64,000 nt of DNA, taken from NCBI RefSeq assembly GCF_900142185.1, contig NZ_FQZZ01000001.1, positions 992,001-1,056,000 of the forward strand, written 5' to 3'. Numbering within the stretch: the stretch's first letter is position 1; every line of letters begins with the position of its first letter. Positions 43,077-52,388 of the stretch are shown here, one piece after another. Made by a program: the position numbers and the translations under genes. The notes beneath the pieces were generated by a model. The model did not search any database, was not told where the DNA came from, and worked only from the letters and a program-made list of their open reading frames with translations. Source of the DNA: Lutimaribacter pacificus. GTDB taxonomy: Bacteria > Pseudomonadota > Alphaproteobacteria > Rhodobacterales > Rhodobacteraceae.

Positions 43077-43877
43077 TCATGCCCCGGCCTCTTCCAGCTT
43101 GTCCTTGTTCTTCAGCCCGGTGCCCAGATAGGCCTCGATCACGTGCTCGTTGGCCTTGATCTCGGCCAGCGTGCCCTCGGCCAGCACCTTGCCCTCGGCC
43201 ATGCAGATCACCGGGTCGCACAGCTTTTCGATGAAATCCATGTCGTGCTCGATCACGACGAAGGTGTAACCGCGCTCCTTGTTGAGCTGGATGATCGCGT
43301 CGCCGATCGTGTTCAGCAGCGTGCGGTTCACACCGGCGCCGACCTCGTCCAGGAACACGATCCTGGCATCCACCATCATCGTGCGGCCCAGTTCCAGCAG
43401 CTTTTTCTGCCCGCCGGAAACCTGCCCCGCCTTGTGGTCGGCCAGGTGGGAGATGGTCAGGAACTCCAGCACCTCGTCGGCCTTGGCGCGCAGCGCGCGC
43501 TCCTCGTCGGCGATGCGCTTGCGGCCGAACCAGGTATCCCACAGCCGTTCGCCCGCCTGTCCGCCCGGCACCATCATCAGGTTTTCCCGGCAGCTCATCG
43601 AGTGAAACTCATGCGCGATCTGGAAGGTGCGCAGCAGGCCCTTGTGGAACAGGTCGTGCGGCGGCAGGCCGGTGATATCCTCGCCCTGCATGGTGATCCG
43701 CCCCGATGTCGGCGGCAGAACGCCCGCAATCACGTTGAAAAGCGTTGTCTTGCCGGCGCCGTTCGGACCGATCAGCCCGGTGATCGAGCCCTCGGCGATC
43801 TCAAGCGACGCGCCATCGACGGCATGAAACCCGCCGAAATGCTTGTGCACGTCCTCGACGACGATCATCTGTCCCAT
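43077..43877 (-). CDS. livG: Branched-chain amino-acid ABC transporter ATPase LivG
   Basis: The 266-aa ATPase has Walker A GPNGAGKTT, signature QVSGGQKKLLELGRTM and Walker B IVFLDEVGAGVN. The usual Pro after the Walker B Glu (DEP) is Val here. Catalytic Glu and the switch His (VVIEHDMDF) are kept, so the protein should still hydrolyse ATP. It pairs with LivF under the LivHM permeases. It starts 90 bp after livK. Confidence 0.93.
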   Translation of the reverse strand: MGQMIVVEDVHKHFGGFHAVDGASLEIAEGSITGLIGPNGAGKTTLFNVIAGVLPPTSGRITMQGEDITGLPPHDLFHKGLLRTFQIAHEFHSMSCRENLMMVPGGQAGERLWDTWFGRKRIADEERALRAKADEVLEFLTISHLADHKAGQVSGGQKKLLELGRTMMVDARIVFLDEVGAGVNRTLLNTIGDAIIQLNKERGYTFVVIEHDMDFIEKLCDPVICMAEGKVLAEGTLAEIKANEHVIEAYLGTGLKNKDKLEEAGA

Positions 43878-43967
43878 ATGTCCCCCGAATGATCCTGCGG
43901 CTGCGAATGCGGACCACCCCGCGCCCCGGATATGCGTCCGGGGCGCGGGGCTGCCTGCATCGCGGGC

Positions 43968-45149
43968 TTAGCGGTATTCGACGGTTTCGAACTTGCCGTC
44001 CTTGATCTCGACCACGCGGAAGCTGCCGGCAGCTTCGCCCGGGCCGATCAGCTCGACGCCGGTGGCGCCCACCAGGTCCACGTCACCGCCGCCGGCGATG
44101 ATTTCAAGCGCCTTGCCCAGCTCGCCGGGGTTGATCGGCTCACCGGGGGCGTTGGCGACCTCGACGATCTTGTCCTTGTAGACATTCGGGTCGGTCGAAC
44201 CGGCGGCCTGCATGGCCAGCACGATCAGCGCCACCGCGTCATAGCCCTCGGCGGTGTAGGGCGAGGCGCTGTCGAACTTGTCGGCACCCATTTCCTGGAA
44301 GATCTTGGTGCCTTCGCTGTCCGACCCCGGCGCCTGGCCCTTGGAGCCTTCGATCTCGGTGCCGAACGCGTCGGACAGGGACGTGCCCACCATGCCGTCG
44401 GGCAGGTGGAAGCGGTCGAACGCGCCGGTATCCAGCGACGAGCGGATGATGCCCGCGCCACCCTGGTCGAGGTAACCGGCAACCACCAGCACCTCGCCGC
44501 CGGCGGCGGCCAGCGCGGCCACTTCGGCCGAATAGTCGGCCTTGCCGTCCTCATGCGCGGCCTGGATCGTCACTTCGCCGCCCTTTTCGGTGAAGGACGC
44601 GGCAAACGCATCGGCAAGCCCCTTGCCGTAGTCGTTGTTGGTATAGGTCACGGCGACCGACTGCACGCCATCCTCGATCAGGATGTCGGCCATCACCTCG
44701 CCCTGGCGGGCATCCGACGGCGCGGTGCGGAAGAACAGGCCGTTATCCTCGGCGGTGGTCAGCGCCGGGCTGGTGGCCGAGGGCGAGATCATGACGATGC
44801 CGTTGGGCACGGCCACGTTGGCCAGGATCGCGCCGGTCACACCCGAGCAGGTGCCGCCCACGATGCCCTTGACGCCATCGGCGGTGATCGCACGCTCGGC
44901 GGCGGCGGTGCCGGCCGATGCGTCGATGCAGGTCGAGTCGCCGCGCACCGGCACCACGGTCATGCCGTCCATGAACTTGCCGCTGGCGTTCACCTCGTCG
45001 ATCGCCATCTCCATCGCCGCGGCCATCGGCCCGACAAGCGATTCCGTCGGGCCGGTAAAGCCCTGCAGGATGCCGATCTTGACGTCCTCGGCGGCGGCGC
45101 CCGACGCCATCAGCGCCACGGCTGCGGTCGCGGTCAGAAACTTTTTCAT
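43968..45149 (-). CDS. livK: Branched-chain amino-acid ABC transporter substrate-binding protein
   Basis: The 393-aa periplasmic binding protein has a signal peptide (MKKFLTATAAVALMASGAAA) and a type I binding fold: VKIGILQGFTGPTESLVGPMAAAMEMAIDEVN, then GIVGGTCSGVTGAILANVAV and YTNNDYGKGLADAFAASF. The ligand may be a branched-chain amino acid or another amide or amino acid, since this family is broad. It is first in the liv operon; the start at 45149 was chosen by signal peptide and ribosome site. Confidence 0.93.
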   Translation of the reverse strand: MKKFLTATAAVALMASGAAAEDVKIGILQGFTGPTESLVGPMAAAMEMAIDEVNASGKFMDGMTVVPVRGDSTCIDASAGTAAAERAITADGVKGIVGGTCSGVTGAILANVAVPNGIVMISPSATSPALTTAEDNGLFFRTAPSDARQGEVMADILIEDGVQSVAVTYTNNDYGKGLADAFAASFTEKGGEVTIQAAHEDGKADYSAEVAALAAAGGEVLVVAGYLDQGGAGIIRSSLDTGAFDRFHLPDGMVGTSLSDAFGTEIEGSKGQAPGSDSEGTKIFQEMGADKFDSASPYTAEGYDAVALIVLAMQAAGSTDPNVYKDKIVEVANAPGEPINPGELGKALEIIAGGGDVDLVGATGVELIGPGEAAGSFRVVEIKDGKFETVEYR

Positions 45150-45240
45150 GTTTTTACTCCCCTGGGTTGGTCGGCCTTGCTGTTGCGCGGCCATGGTCGA
45201 CGGATACCGGCGCCGCGTCGGGCGCCCCCGTCATGTTCGG

Positions 45241-45468
45241 TCAGATTGTCCGACCCTTGTTCCGTCCGCCCGGCAGGCGGTTGCCCCGACGCGATACCGG
45301 CACGGTGACCGGAACGCGGCGCGGCGCAGGGGATTGTGCGAAAAGGAATGACAGCCCCGCATCGCGCAGTCGCCCGCCCCATGCCGTGCCATCGGCCCGG
45401 CCGGGATGTGCCGCACCTGCCCGCAGGGTGCGGAGCGCGGCGGCGACCGCCAGAATCAGGTTCTTCAT
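45241..45468 (-). CDS. Possible small protein of unknown function
   Basis: An ATG at 45468 has a good GGGGAG ribosome site 7 nt upstream and opens a 75-codon frame. The N-terminus (MKNLILAVAAAL) looks like the start of a signal peptide; the rest is basic and Arg/Gly/Pro rich, as random high-GC frames often are. It lies between livK and the sugar dehydrogenase, where nothing else is seen. I do not recognise it. Confidence 0.35.
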   Translation of the reverse strand: MKNLILAVAAALRTLRAGAAHPGRADGTAWGGRLRDAGLSFLFAQSPAPRRVPVTVPVSRRGNRLPGGRNKGRTI

Positions 45469-45632
45469 TCTTCGACTCCCCGTTGGAACTTAGGTCCGTT
45501 TCGGAGCCTATTCCGAGAGAATTGAAAAGAAAAGACGTTTCGGTTTCCGGTTGGCGTAGGGTCAAGCCGGACTTGCCCCGCGCCCGGTTCGTGCCATTTT
45601 GACGGGCAGAGACCGACCGGAGGTAAGGTTCC
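45469..45632. other. AT-richer intergenic region before the sugar dehydrogenase
   Basis: Between the possible small gene and the dehydrogenase lies a stretch with TCGGA-GCCTAT-TCCGA (45501-45516) and a run of A/G-rich sequence (45520-45537). No clear -35/-10 pair stood out on either strand. Confidence 0.4.
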
Positions 45633-46736
45633 ATGCTGCGTACGATGCTTGTTGTCCTGACCCTTTGCCTTGCCGTGCCCGTCCGGGCCGAGCTGCTGGA
45701 CAGCCGAAGCGGCCCGATCCGGGCCGAGCTGGTGGCCGACGGGTTCTCCGTGCCGTGGTCGCTGGGATTCCTGCCCGGCGGCGGCGTCCTGGTGACCGAA
45801 CGGGGCGGCGCGCTGTGGCACCTGCGCGCCGACGGGACGCGCGACCGGGTCTCGGGCCTGCCGGAGGACCTGGTCGAGATCGGGCAGGGCGGCTTGCTCG
45901 ACGTGCTGATCCCGCGCGATTTCGCCCAAAGCCGCGAGGTGCTCCTGTCCCACGCGGCCCGCCAGCAGGGCGGGGCCGGCACGGCGATCAGCGCCGCGAC
46001 GCTCAGCGCCGATGGCACGCGGCTGGACAACCCGCGCCGGCTGTTCGAGATGGCGCCGGGCAGTTCCGGCGGGCGGCATTTCGGCGGGCGGATGGCCGAG
46101 GCGCCGGACGGGCACATCTTCCTGTCGATCGGGGATCGCGGCGACCGGCCCGCGGCGCAGGACGTGGGGCGGCACAATGGCAGCATCATCCGCATCAACC
46201 GCGACGGCAGCGTGCCCGCCGACAATCCGCTGGTGGGCCGCGACGGCGCGCAGCCCGAAATCTGGACATGGGGCCACCGCAACCCGCAGGGCATGACGCT
46301 GGATGCGCAGGGCCGGCTCTGGACGAACGAGCACGGCGCGCGCGGCGGCGACGAGGTGAACCAGATACGCAAGGGACGCAATTACGGCTGGCCGGTGATC
46401 TCCTACGGCCGCCATTATTCCGGCGCGCGGATCGGCGAGGGCAGCGAGAAGCCGGGGATGGAACAGCCGGCCTTCTACTGGGACCCCTCGATCGCGCCAT
46501 CGGGCATGGTGATCTATTCCGGCAGGCTGTGGCCCGACTGGCAGGGCGACATCCTGGTGGGGTCGCTGAAATTCGGCCTGCTCAGCCGGTTGTCGGGCAG
46601 CCCCCTGCAAGAGGTCGAGCGGATCGAGGGCGCGGCCACCGCCCGCGTGCGCGACCTGCGCGAAGCGCCGGACGGATCGGTCTGGATGATCTCGGAAGGC
46701 AACGGCGCGATCTACCGGCTGGTGCCCGCCGACTGA
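45633..46736 (+). CDS. PQQ-dependent sugar dehydrogenase (aldose sugar dehydrogenase, YliI type)
   Basis: The 367-aa protein has a signal peptide (MLRTMLVVLTLCLAVPVRA) and the beta-propeller of soluble PQQ aldose dehydrogenases: FLPGGGVLVTERGG, GGRHFGGRMAEAPDGHIFLSIGDRGDR, WTWGHRNPQGMTLD and NEHGARGGDEVNQI. The last two hold PQQ and calcium-binding residues. It would oxidise sugars in the periplasm if PQQ is available; no pqq genes are in this window. GGAGG upstream supports the start. Confidence 0.9.
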   Translation: MLRTMLVVLTLCLAVPVRAELLDSRSGPIRAELVADGFSVPWSLGFLPGGGVLVTERGGALWHLRADGTRDRVSGLPEDLVEIGQGGLLDVLIPRDFAQSREVLLSHAARQQGGAGTAISAATLSADGTRLDNPRRLFEMAPGSSGGRHFGGRMAEAPDGHIFLSIGDRGDRPAAQDVGRHNGSIIRINRDGSVPADNPLVGRDGAQPEIWTWGHRNPQGMTLDAQGRLWTNEHGARGGDEVNQIRKGRNYGWPVISYGRHYSGARIGEGSEKPGMEQPAFYWDPSIAPSGMVIYSGRLWPDWQGDILVGSLKFGLLSRLSGSPLQEVERIEGAATARVRDLREAPDGSVWMISEGNGAIYRLVPAD

Positions 46737-46773
46737 AACCGCGCGCTTTTCCCCCGAAACCGCGCGGTTCCGG

Positions 46774-47778
46774 TCAGATCGACAGCCGCGCGCCCTGCGT
46801 GCCACGCTCGCGGTAGGGGGTGGTGTTGTAATGCGCGCGGTAGCATTTCGAGAAATGCGAGGGCGAGGCGAAGCCGCAGGCCAGCGCCACGTTAATCACG
46901 CTCATATCCGTCTGCATCAGCAGGTTGCGCGCCTTTTGCAGCCGCAGCTCCATGTAATAGCGTTTCGGCGACCGGTTGAGGTAGCGGCGGAACAGCCGTT
47001 CCAGCTGCCGGGTGGACATGCCGACCTCTTTCGCCAGGATCGAGGGGCTGATCGGTTCCTCGATATTCTGTTCCATCTTCTGGATGACCTGGCTCAGCTT
47101 GGGATGGCGCACGCCGATGCGGGTCGGCACGCTGAGGCGCTGGGTGTCCTGGTCGGTGCGGATCGAGGAATAGATCTGCTGGTCGGCCACCAGGTTGGCG
47201 ATTTCCTCGCCATGGTCGTCGGCAATCAGTTTCAGCATCAGGTCGATGGAGGAGGTGCCGCCGGCGGTGGTCATGCGGTTGCCGTCGATCACGAAGACCG
47301 ACTTGGTCAGCGTCACCTCGTCGAACTCCTCGGCGAAGCTGTCCTGGTTTTCCCAGTGGATCGTGGCACGCTTGCCGTCCAGCAGCCCGGCGCGGGCCAG
47401 CGTGTAGGCCGCGGTGCACAGCCCGCCCAGCCGCAGCCCCTTGCGTGCCTCGCGCCGCAGCCAGCTGAGCAGGCGCTTGGTCGTCGCCTTCTGCACGTTC
47501 ATGCCGCCGCAGACCAGCACCGTGTCGTCGCGCGTCAGCTCGATCAGGTCGCTGTCCAGCCGGAACTCGGTGCCGGCGGAACAGGTGGCGGTGTCGCCGC
47601 CCTCGCCGACCAGGGTCCATTCATAGGCCGGCTGGCCCAGCATCCGGTTGGCGATGCGCAGGCATTCCAGTGCCGAGGCAAAGCTGAGCAGGGTGAACTC
47701 GTCCAGCAACACGAAGACGAAACGCCGTTTTACAACGGGCGTTTGCATGACGGGTTGCGGGGATGTCCTGGCTGCCAT
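46774..47778 (-). CDS. GlxA-family transcriptional regulator (DJ-1/PfpI plus AraC domains)
   Basis: The 334-aa regulator joins an N-terminal DJ-1/PfpI-like domain (residues about 20-190; VLLDEFTLLSFASALECLR and LGGLCTAAYTLARAGLL, with a Cys in the nucleophile-elbow position) to a C-terminal AraC double helix-turn-helix (EVGMSTRQLERLFRRYLNRSPKRYYMELRL and VALACGFASPSHFSKCYRAHY). GbdR/CdhR-type members sense glycine betaine or carnitine breakdown products. No target operon lies next to it, so the ligand stays open. Confidence 0.9.
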   Translation of the reverse strand: MAARTSPQPVMQTPVVKRRFVFVLLDEFTLLSFASALECLRIANRMLGQPAYEWTLVGEGGDTATCSAGTEFRLDSDLIELTRDDTVLVCGGMNVQKATTKRLLSWLRREARKGLRLGGLCTAAYTLARAGLLDGKRATIHWENQDSFAEEFDEVTLTKSVFVIDGNRMTTAGGTSSIDLMLKLIADDHGEEIANLVADQQIYSSIRTDQDTQRLSVPTRIGVRHPKLSQVIQKMEQNIEEPISPSILAKEVGMSTRQLERLFRRYLNRSPKRYYMELRLQKARNLLMQTDMSVINVALACGFASPSHFSKCYRAHYNTTPYRERGTQGARLSI

Positions 47779-47928
47779 GAGTGTACCGCGCGCGAATGTT
47801 GACGGGCACTTAGCCAGCTTTTGCGCGCGTGATCAAGGGGGCGGCCCGGAATAGGCCGTGCCCGGCGTCACATCCACCGATCCCGGATGTTGCGCCCGAA
47901 ACGGAAACCCTTCGAAGCCCGTCCCCGG

Positions 47929-48729
47929 TCAGTTGCGCAGGCGTCCGAGATAGAGATTCCTGACTTTCATCGTCAGCCCTCCATCTGGAAACGGCGGGAA
48001 CGGGCTGGGAAACCCGAAGCGGGCGTAATTCATTCCGTGGCCTTTCAGGCTTGGCCCCACGGACCAGAGAATTGGCTTTCCGAGATCCTGAAGTTCGGGC
48101 TTGCACTGCTGTTTCCAGGGCTTTCCGCAGCCCGGCGGAACCGCGTTCGGGCCTTGCCTGCTGTAGATCGTTTTGCCGTTGCAGATGACCTGCATGACGC
48201 CATCGGAACCGTTGGACCATTTGACCCTGAGCACGAAGCTGTTCCACTGGCCGAACCGCGCCGGCGGGAAACAGACCTTGTCCTCGAAGGTCGCGCCCTT
48301 GTTCGAGTCCAGATAAATTTCATACATGTGATTTTTGATCGTGTCGCTTCGCTGCCATTCCGCAATCCAAAGCCGGCTGCGATAATTGACCTTGCCCCAG
48401 CCGCGCCCGTTGTAGCGGAAACCGGGGTCGACCCAGATATCCATCGCGTATTCGTAGAAATTTCCCATTCTCTGCTTGTTTTTCGAATTCAGCTGCGACC
48501 GGCTGTTGCCGTTCTTGCAGTCGCTTTCGCCCCTGCCGTCCCCGTATGTCCGCGACTGGCAATCGCCGCGCCTGAGGACGAAGGTCAATTCCTTGTTTCG
48601 CCATTTGGGCGCGACCGCCGAATTGCGTCCTTCCTGAAACCCCCGTGGCGCGCCCGTGGCCGTTGTCGGGATCACAAGAGACGCGGAAACGGAAAATGCG
48701 AGAACCCGGATAAGGTTGTGCAATTTCAT
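47929..48729 (-). CDS. Secreted polysaccharide lyase-like protein (heparin lyase I type fold)
   Basis: The 266-aa protein starts with a signal peptide (HNLIRVLAFSVSASLVIPTTATGA). It resembles jelly-roll polysaccharide lyases of the heparin lyase I type: YEYAMDIWVDPGFRYNG, RLWIAEWQRSD, FGQWNSFVLRVKWSNGSDGVMQVICNGKTIYS and a C-terminal LTMKVRNLYLGRL. The substrate is not predictable, and glycan binding without cleavage is possible. Local base composition is low (25 of 60 G+C at 48301-48360), unlike its neighbours, suggesting transfer. AAAGGAG supports the start. Confidence 0.75.
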   Translation of the reverse strand: MKLHNLIRVLAFSVSASLVIPTTATGAPRGFQEGRNSAVAPKWRNKELTFVLRRGDCQSRTYGDGRGESDCKNGNSRSQLNSKNKQRMGNFYEYAMDIWVDPGFRYNGRGWGKVNYRSRLWIAEWQRSDTIKNHMYEIYLDSNKGATFEDKVCFPPARFGQWNSFVLRVKWSNGSDGVMQVICNGKTIYSRQGPNAVPPGCGKPWKQQCKPELQDLGKPILWSVGPSLKGHGMNYARFGFPSPFPPFPDGGLTMKVRNLYLGRLRN

Positions 48730-48954
48730 GATTGAAACTCCTTTGACGAAAAATAACGTCGTGGAGTCTACACCAACCCGGGGAAATCAGAAAATTTGCG
48801 ACCCCGCGATGCGCTCTGCCGCAGACCGCCCGTTCGGCATCATGCGGCAAGGCGTGTCCGGCCGTTTGCCGCAAGGGCAATTCGGATATGGCCACCGCGC
48901 CCCGGCTTTTGTATAGAAGCCACTCACGCAGAATTCGCAGAGCGGAGAAGTCAG

Positions 48955-50322
48955 ATGAGCGAGTGGCAAAAGACCGATTGGCGCAGCAAGCCGCGGGTTC
49001 AGATGCCCGATTATACGGATCAGGAGGCGTTGCAGACCGTCGAGGCGCAGCTTTCGCAGTATCCGCCGCTCGTTTTCGCGGGCGAGGCGCGCAAGCTCAA
49101 GCGGGCGTTGGGCGAGGCGGCGGCGGGCAAGGCGTTCCTGCTGCAGGGCGGCGACTGCGCCGAGGCGTTCGACCAGTTCAGCGCCAACGCGATCCGCGAC
49201 ACGTTCAAGGTGATGCTGCAGATGGCGATGGTGCTGACCTATGGCGCCAAGGTGCCGGTGGTCAAGGTGGGCCGGATGGCGGGGCAGTTCGCCAAGCCGC
49301 GCTCGGCCCCGACCGAGCTGGTGGACGGGGTGGAACTGCCCTCTTACCGCGGCGACATCATCAACGAGCTTGATTTCACCCCCGAGGCGCGCATTCCCGA
49401 CCCGCGCAAGATGCTGCAGGCCTACACCCAGGCGGCGGCCACGCTGAACCTGCTGCGCGCGTTTTCGACCGGCGGCTATGCCGATGTGCACCAGGTGCAC
49501 CAGTGGACGCTGGGCTTTACCGAGGGCGGGAAGGCCGAGAAATACCGCGAGATGGCCGGCCGCATCAGCGACACGCTGGATTTCATGACCGCGGCGGGCA
49601 TCACCAGCGCGAACAACCACGCGCTTCAGACGGTGGATTTCTACACCAGCCACGAGGCGCTGCTGCTGGAATACGAAGAGGCGCTGACGCGGCTGGACTC
49701 GACAAGCGGCAAGTGGCTGGCGGGGTCCGGGCACATGGTCTGGATCGGTGACCGCACGCGGCAGCCGGATGGTGCGCATGTGGAGTTCTGCCGTGGCGTG
49801 CTGAACCCCATCGGGCTGAAATGCGGGCCGTCGATGACGGCCGAGGATCTCAAGGTGCTGCTGTCGCGGCTGAACCCGGAAAACGAGGCCGGGCGGCTGA
49901 CGCTGATCGCGCGGTTCGGGGCGGGCAAGGTGGCCGAACACCTGCCGCGCCTGATCGACACGGTGCGCAGGGAAGGCGCCAACGTGCTGTGGGTCTGCGA
50001 CCCGATGCATGGCAACACGATCAAGTCGGCCACCGGGTTCAAGACCCGTCCGTTCGACGCGGTGCTGCGCGAGGTGCAGGAGTTCTTTGCCGTGCATCGC
50101 GCCGAGGGCACGATCCCCGGCGGTGTGCATTTCGAGATGACCGGCCAGGACGTGACCGAATGCACCGGCGGCGTGCGCGCGGTGACCGAGGAAAACCTGT
50201 CCGACCGCTACCACACCGCCTGCGATCCGCGCCTGAACGCCAGCCAGTCGCTGGAACTGGCGTTCCTCGTGGCCGAGGAACTGTCGGCGCTGCGCGATGC
50301 GCGGGCGGTCGCGGCGGGCTGA
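48955..50322 (+). CDS. Class II 3-deoxy-7-phosphoheptulonate synthase (DAHP synthase)
   Basis: The 455-aa plant/Mycobacterium-type enzyme condenses phosphoenolpyruvate and erythrose 4-phosphate, the first shikimate pathway step. The class II blocks are [54 protein letters not shown] and [10 protein letters not shown]. The frame is open upstream to 48796, but homology starts at MSEWQKTDW, preceded by CGGAGAAG. TATAGA at 48912-48917 may be the -10. Regulation by aromatic amino acids cannot be judged. Confidence 0.95.
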   Translation: MSEWQKTDWRSKPRVQMPDYTDQEALQTVEAQLSQYPPLVFAGEARKLKRALGEAAAGKAFLLQGGDCAEAFDQFSANAIRDTFKVMLQMAMVLTYGAKVPVVKVGRMAGQFAKPRSAPTELVDGVELPSYRGDIINELDFTPEARIPDPRKMLQAYTQAAATLNLLRAFSTGGYADVHQVHQWTLGFTEGGKAEKYREMAGRISDTLDFMTAAGITSANNHALQTVDFYTSHEALLLEYEEALTRLDSTSGKWLAGSGHMVWIGDRTRQPDGAHVEFCRGVLNPIGLKCGPSMTAEDLKVLLSRLNPENEAGRLTLIARFGAGKVAEHLPRLIDTVRREGANVLWVCDPMHGNTIKSATGFKTRPFDAVLREVQEFFAVHRAEGTIPGGVHFEMTGQDVTECTGGVRAVTEENLSDRYHTACDPRLNASQSLELAFLVAEELSALRDARAVAAG

Positions 50323-50359
50323 CCGGACCGCGAGCCGGCTTGTGAAAGGGCGCCCGTTG

Positions 50360-50535
50360 CACCCAGCCCGGAACAGCCGCGTAAGCGGCCCGGGCATCGC
50401 ACGGCCGCCCCCCGGCCGGGCGATTGGCTGCCGCAGGCTCTCCGCTTTGAGGTAGGAAGTGGCGGCGCGATAAATTGCCATGCCACAAATGTCGGATCGC
50501 CCGACCGCGGCCCTGCGATGCCCTTCGGTTGCGAC
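50360..50535 (+). repeat. Dispersed palindromic element, copy C (full length)
   Basis: CCCGGAACAGCC (50367-50378) is followed by GGGCATCGCACGGCCGC (50392-50408) and, about 98 bp later, by GCGGCCCTGCGATGCCC (50507-50523), which differs from a perfect complement at one base. The end TTCGGTTGCG matches copy A. The outer parts are nearly the same as copy A while the interior differs in places. Confidence 0.8.
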
Positions 50536-50581
50536 CTGCCCGAACGTCTGCTTCTCTAATCGCCTGTTGCGGCGCCCTTTT

Positions 50582-51262
50582 TCATTTGGCCGGGTCGGTT
50601 TGCACCAGTCGCAGGCGGGGCCGCCCGGCCGGGGCGGGGCGGAACGGGACGACCGGCGCGGCCAGCCCCGGCACCGGGGCGGCGGGCGCGCGCATCTCTG
50701 GCGGGGCGGGCAGGATCTCATGCCCGGTGATCGCGAAACGGCGGGGGCAGCGGCCGATGGGCCCCTCGCCGATCAGGCAGCCGAGCGCACGGTTCACCGC
50801 GCCACCCTCGCCATGCAGGGGCAGCAGCAGGGCATGGGCCTGCAGCGCCGGCTGGCCGGTTCCCGCCGGGCCGTGCAGGCGCAGCCGGCAAAGCGCGGGG
50901 CGGTCGAACAGCGCGGCGACCAGCGCGGAAAGGGCCTGCCGCGCGGCGGGCAGGAACAGCGCCGAAAACGGCATCCCGCGCACCTCCATTCCCAGCAGGT
51001 CGGACAGGTGTGTGCCGCCGACGCGCAGCCGCATCTCGCCCGGTGCGATGCGTTCGGCGATGAAGGCGTGTTCCAGCGCCGCCTCGATCCCGCGCGGGTC
51101 GATCCGGGCGCGGGCGGGCAGGCGCCCATCGCGGCAGAGCGCGGTCCAGTATGCCTCGACCTGCGCAAGGCGCGGTGGCGGGGCCGCGGCCGGGTCGGGA
51201 TGCAGCCGGGTCACGCGGCCGGGCGGGGCGGTGCCGGGGGTGTTTTCGCTGCGGTCGGTCAT
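50582..51262 (-). CDS. PAS domain protein (PF07310 type)
   Basis: The 226-aa protein resembles the small alphaproteobacterial PAS family (PF07310): VEAYWTALCRDGRLPARARIDPRGIEAALEHAFIAERIAPGEMRLRVGGTHLSDLLGMEVRGMPFSALF. The C-terminal third is Pro/Ala rich and looks unstructured. No output domain is attached, so any signalling role must go through a partner. It stands alone, divergent from yicC. Confidence 0.85.
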   Translation of the reverse strand: MTDRSENTPGTAPPGRVTRLHPDPAAAPPPRLAQVEAYWTALCRDGRLPARARIDPRGIEAALEHAFIAERIAPGEMRLRVGGTHLSDLLGMEVRGMPFSALFLPAARQALSALVAALFDRPALCRLRLHGPAGTGQPALQAHALLLPLHGEGGAVNRALGCLIGEGPIGRCPRRFAITGHEILPAPPEMRAPAAPVPGLAAPVVPFRPAPAGRPRLRLVQTDPAK

Positions 51263-51491
51263 CTTTCCTACTCCACCGGACCCGGAGGCGCGGGGCGGCG
51301 TGCCGCCTTTTGTTAAAGCTATCGCAACCGGGGTTACCGAAGGGTGAATCTAGCCGGTTTTCCGCAAATGCGGTGAATATTCCGAACGATTGGTTAACCC
51401 CGGAACCGTCGCGCGCGGGGCGCGCGTAACGCTTGCCCCCGGCAGGCATTGCGCGTAGGCAGCGGTGGCACGTTGGGACAGGAGAGCGCCG

Positions 51492-52382
51492 GTGACCAGA
51501 TCCATGACCGCCTTCGCCGCCGCCAAGGGCGGCACCGCGCAGCACAGCTGGGCGTGGGAGCTGCGCAGCGTCAATGCCAAGGGGCTGGATATCCGCATGC
51601 GCCTGCCCGACTGGATCGAGGGGCTGGAGGCGGCGCTGCGCGCACGGCTGGGGCAGGCGGTGACGCGCGGTTCGGTCACGCTGAACCTGCGGGTGTCGCG
51701 TGAAGAGGGCGAGGCGCGGCAGGCGGTCAACGACACCGCGCTGGCCGCCGTCCTGACCGCGCTGTCGCGGGTCGAGGCGCGGGCGGCCGAGGCGGGGCTG
51801 GCGCTGGCGCCCACCCGTGCGGCCGATATCCTCGCCCTGCGCGGGGTGCTGGAAACCACCGCGCCCGAGGACGAGGCGGCGGGGCTGAAAGCCGCGCTGA
51901 TGCAGGATTTCGAGCCGGTGCTGGCCGCGTTCCTTGAAATGCGCGCGGGCGAGGGCGCCGCGCTGGCCACGATCCTTGGCGCGCAGCTCGATGAAATCGC
52001 CCGCCTGACCGAAGCGGCCACCGAGGCCGCCGAGGCGCGGCGCGATGACATGGCCGGGGCGCTCAAAACCTCGCTTGCGCGGGTGATGGACAATGCCGAG
52101 GACGCCGACCCGCAGCGCGTCGCGCAGGAACTGGCGCTGATCGCGGTAAAATCCGACATCACCGAAGAACTGGACCGCCTGCGCGCCCATGTGGACGCCG
52201 CGCGCGAATTGCTGGGCACGGAGGGGCCGGTGGGCCGCAAGCTGGATTTCCTGATGCAGGAGTTCAACCGCGAGGCCAACACGCTGTGTTCCAAGTCGCA
52301 GAATACCGGATTGACGCGCATCGGGCTGGATCTGAAAACGGTGATCGACCAGATGCGCGAACAGGTTCAGAACGTGGAGTAA
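51492..52382 (+). CDS. YicC/YloC family endoribonuclease
   Basis: The 296-aa protein starts VTRSMTAFAAAKG, the usual R-S-M-T opening of the family, and ends FLMQEFNREANTLCSKSQNTGLTRIGLDLKTVIDQMREQVQNVE, the highly conserved C-terminal block. E. coli YicC degrades RNA, notably the sRNA RyhB with PNPase. The GTG at 51492, 7 nt after ACAGGAGAG, is preferred to the ATG at 51504. It is followed after 6 bp by gmk, a common pair. Confidence 0.93.
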   Translation: MTRSMTAFAAAKGGTAQHSWAWELRSVNAKGLDIRMRLPDWIEGLEAALRARLGQAVTRGSVTLNLRVSREEGEARQAVNDTALAAVLTALSRVEARAAEAGLALAPTRAADILALRGVLETTAPEDEAAGLKAALMQDFEPVLAAFLEMRAGEGAALATILGAQLDEIARLTEAATEAAEARRDDMAGALKTSLARVMDNAEDADPQRVAQELALIAVKSDITEELDRLRAHVDAARELLGTEGPVGRKLDFLMQEFNREANTLCSKSQNTGLTRIGLDLKTVIDQMREQVQNVE

Positions 52383-52388
52383 CAACCG

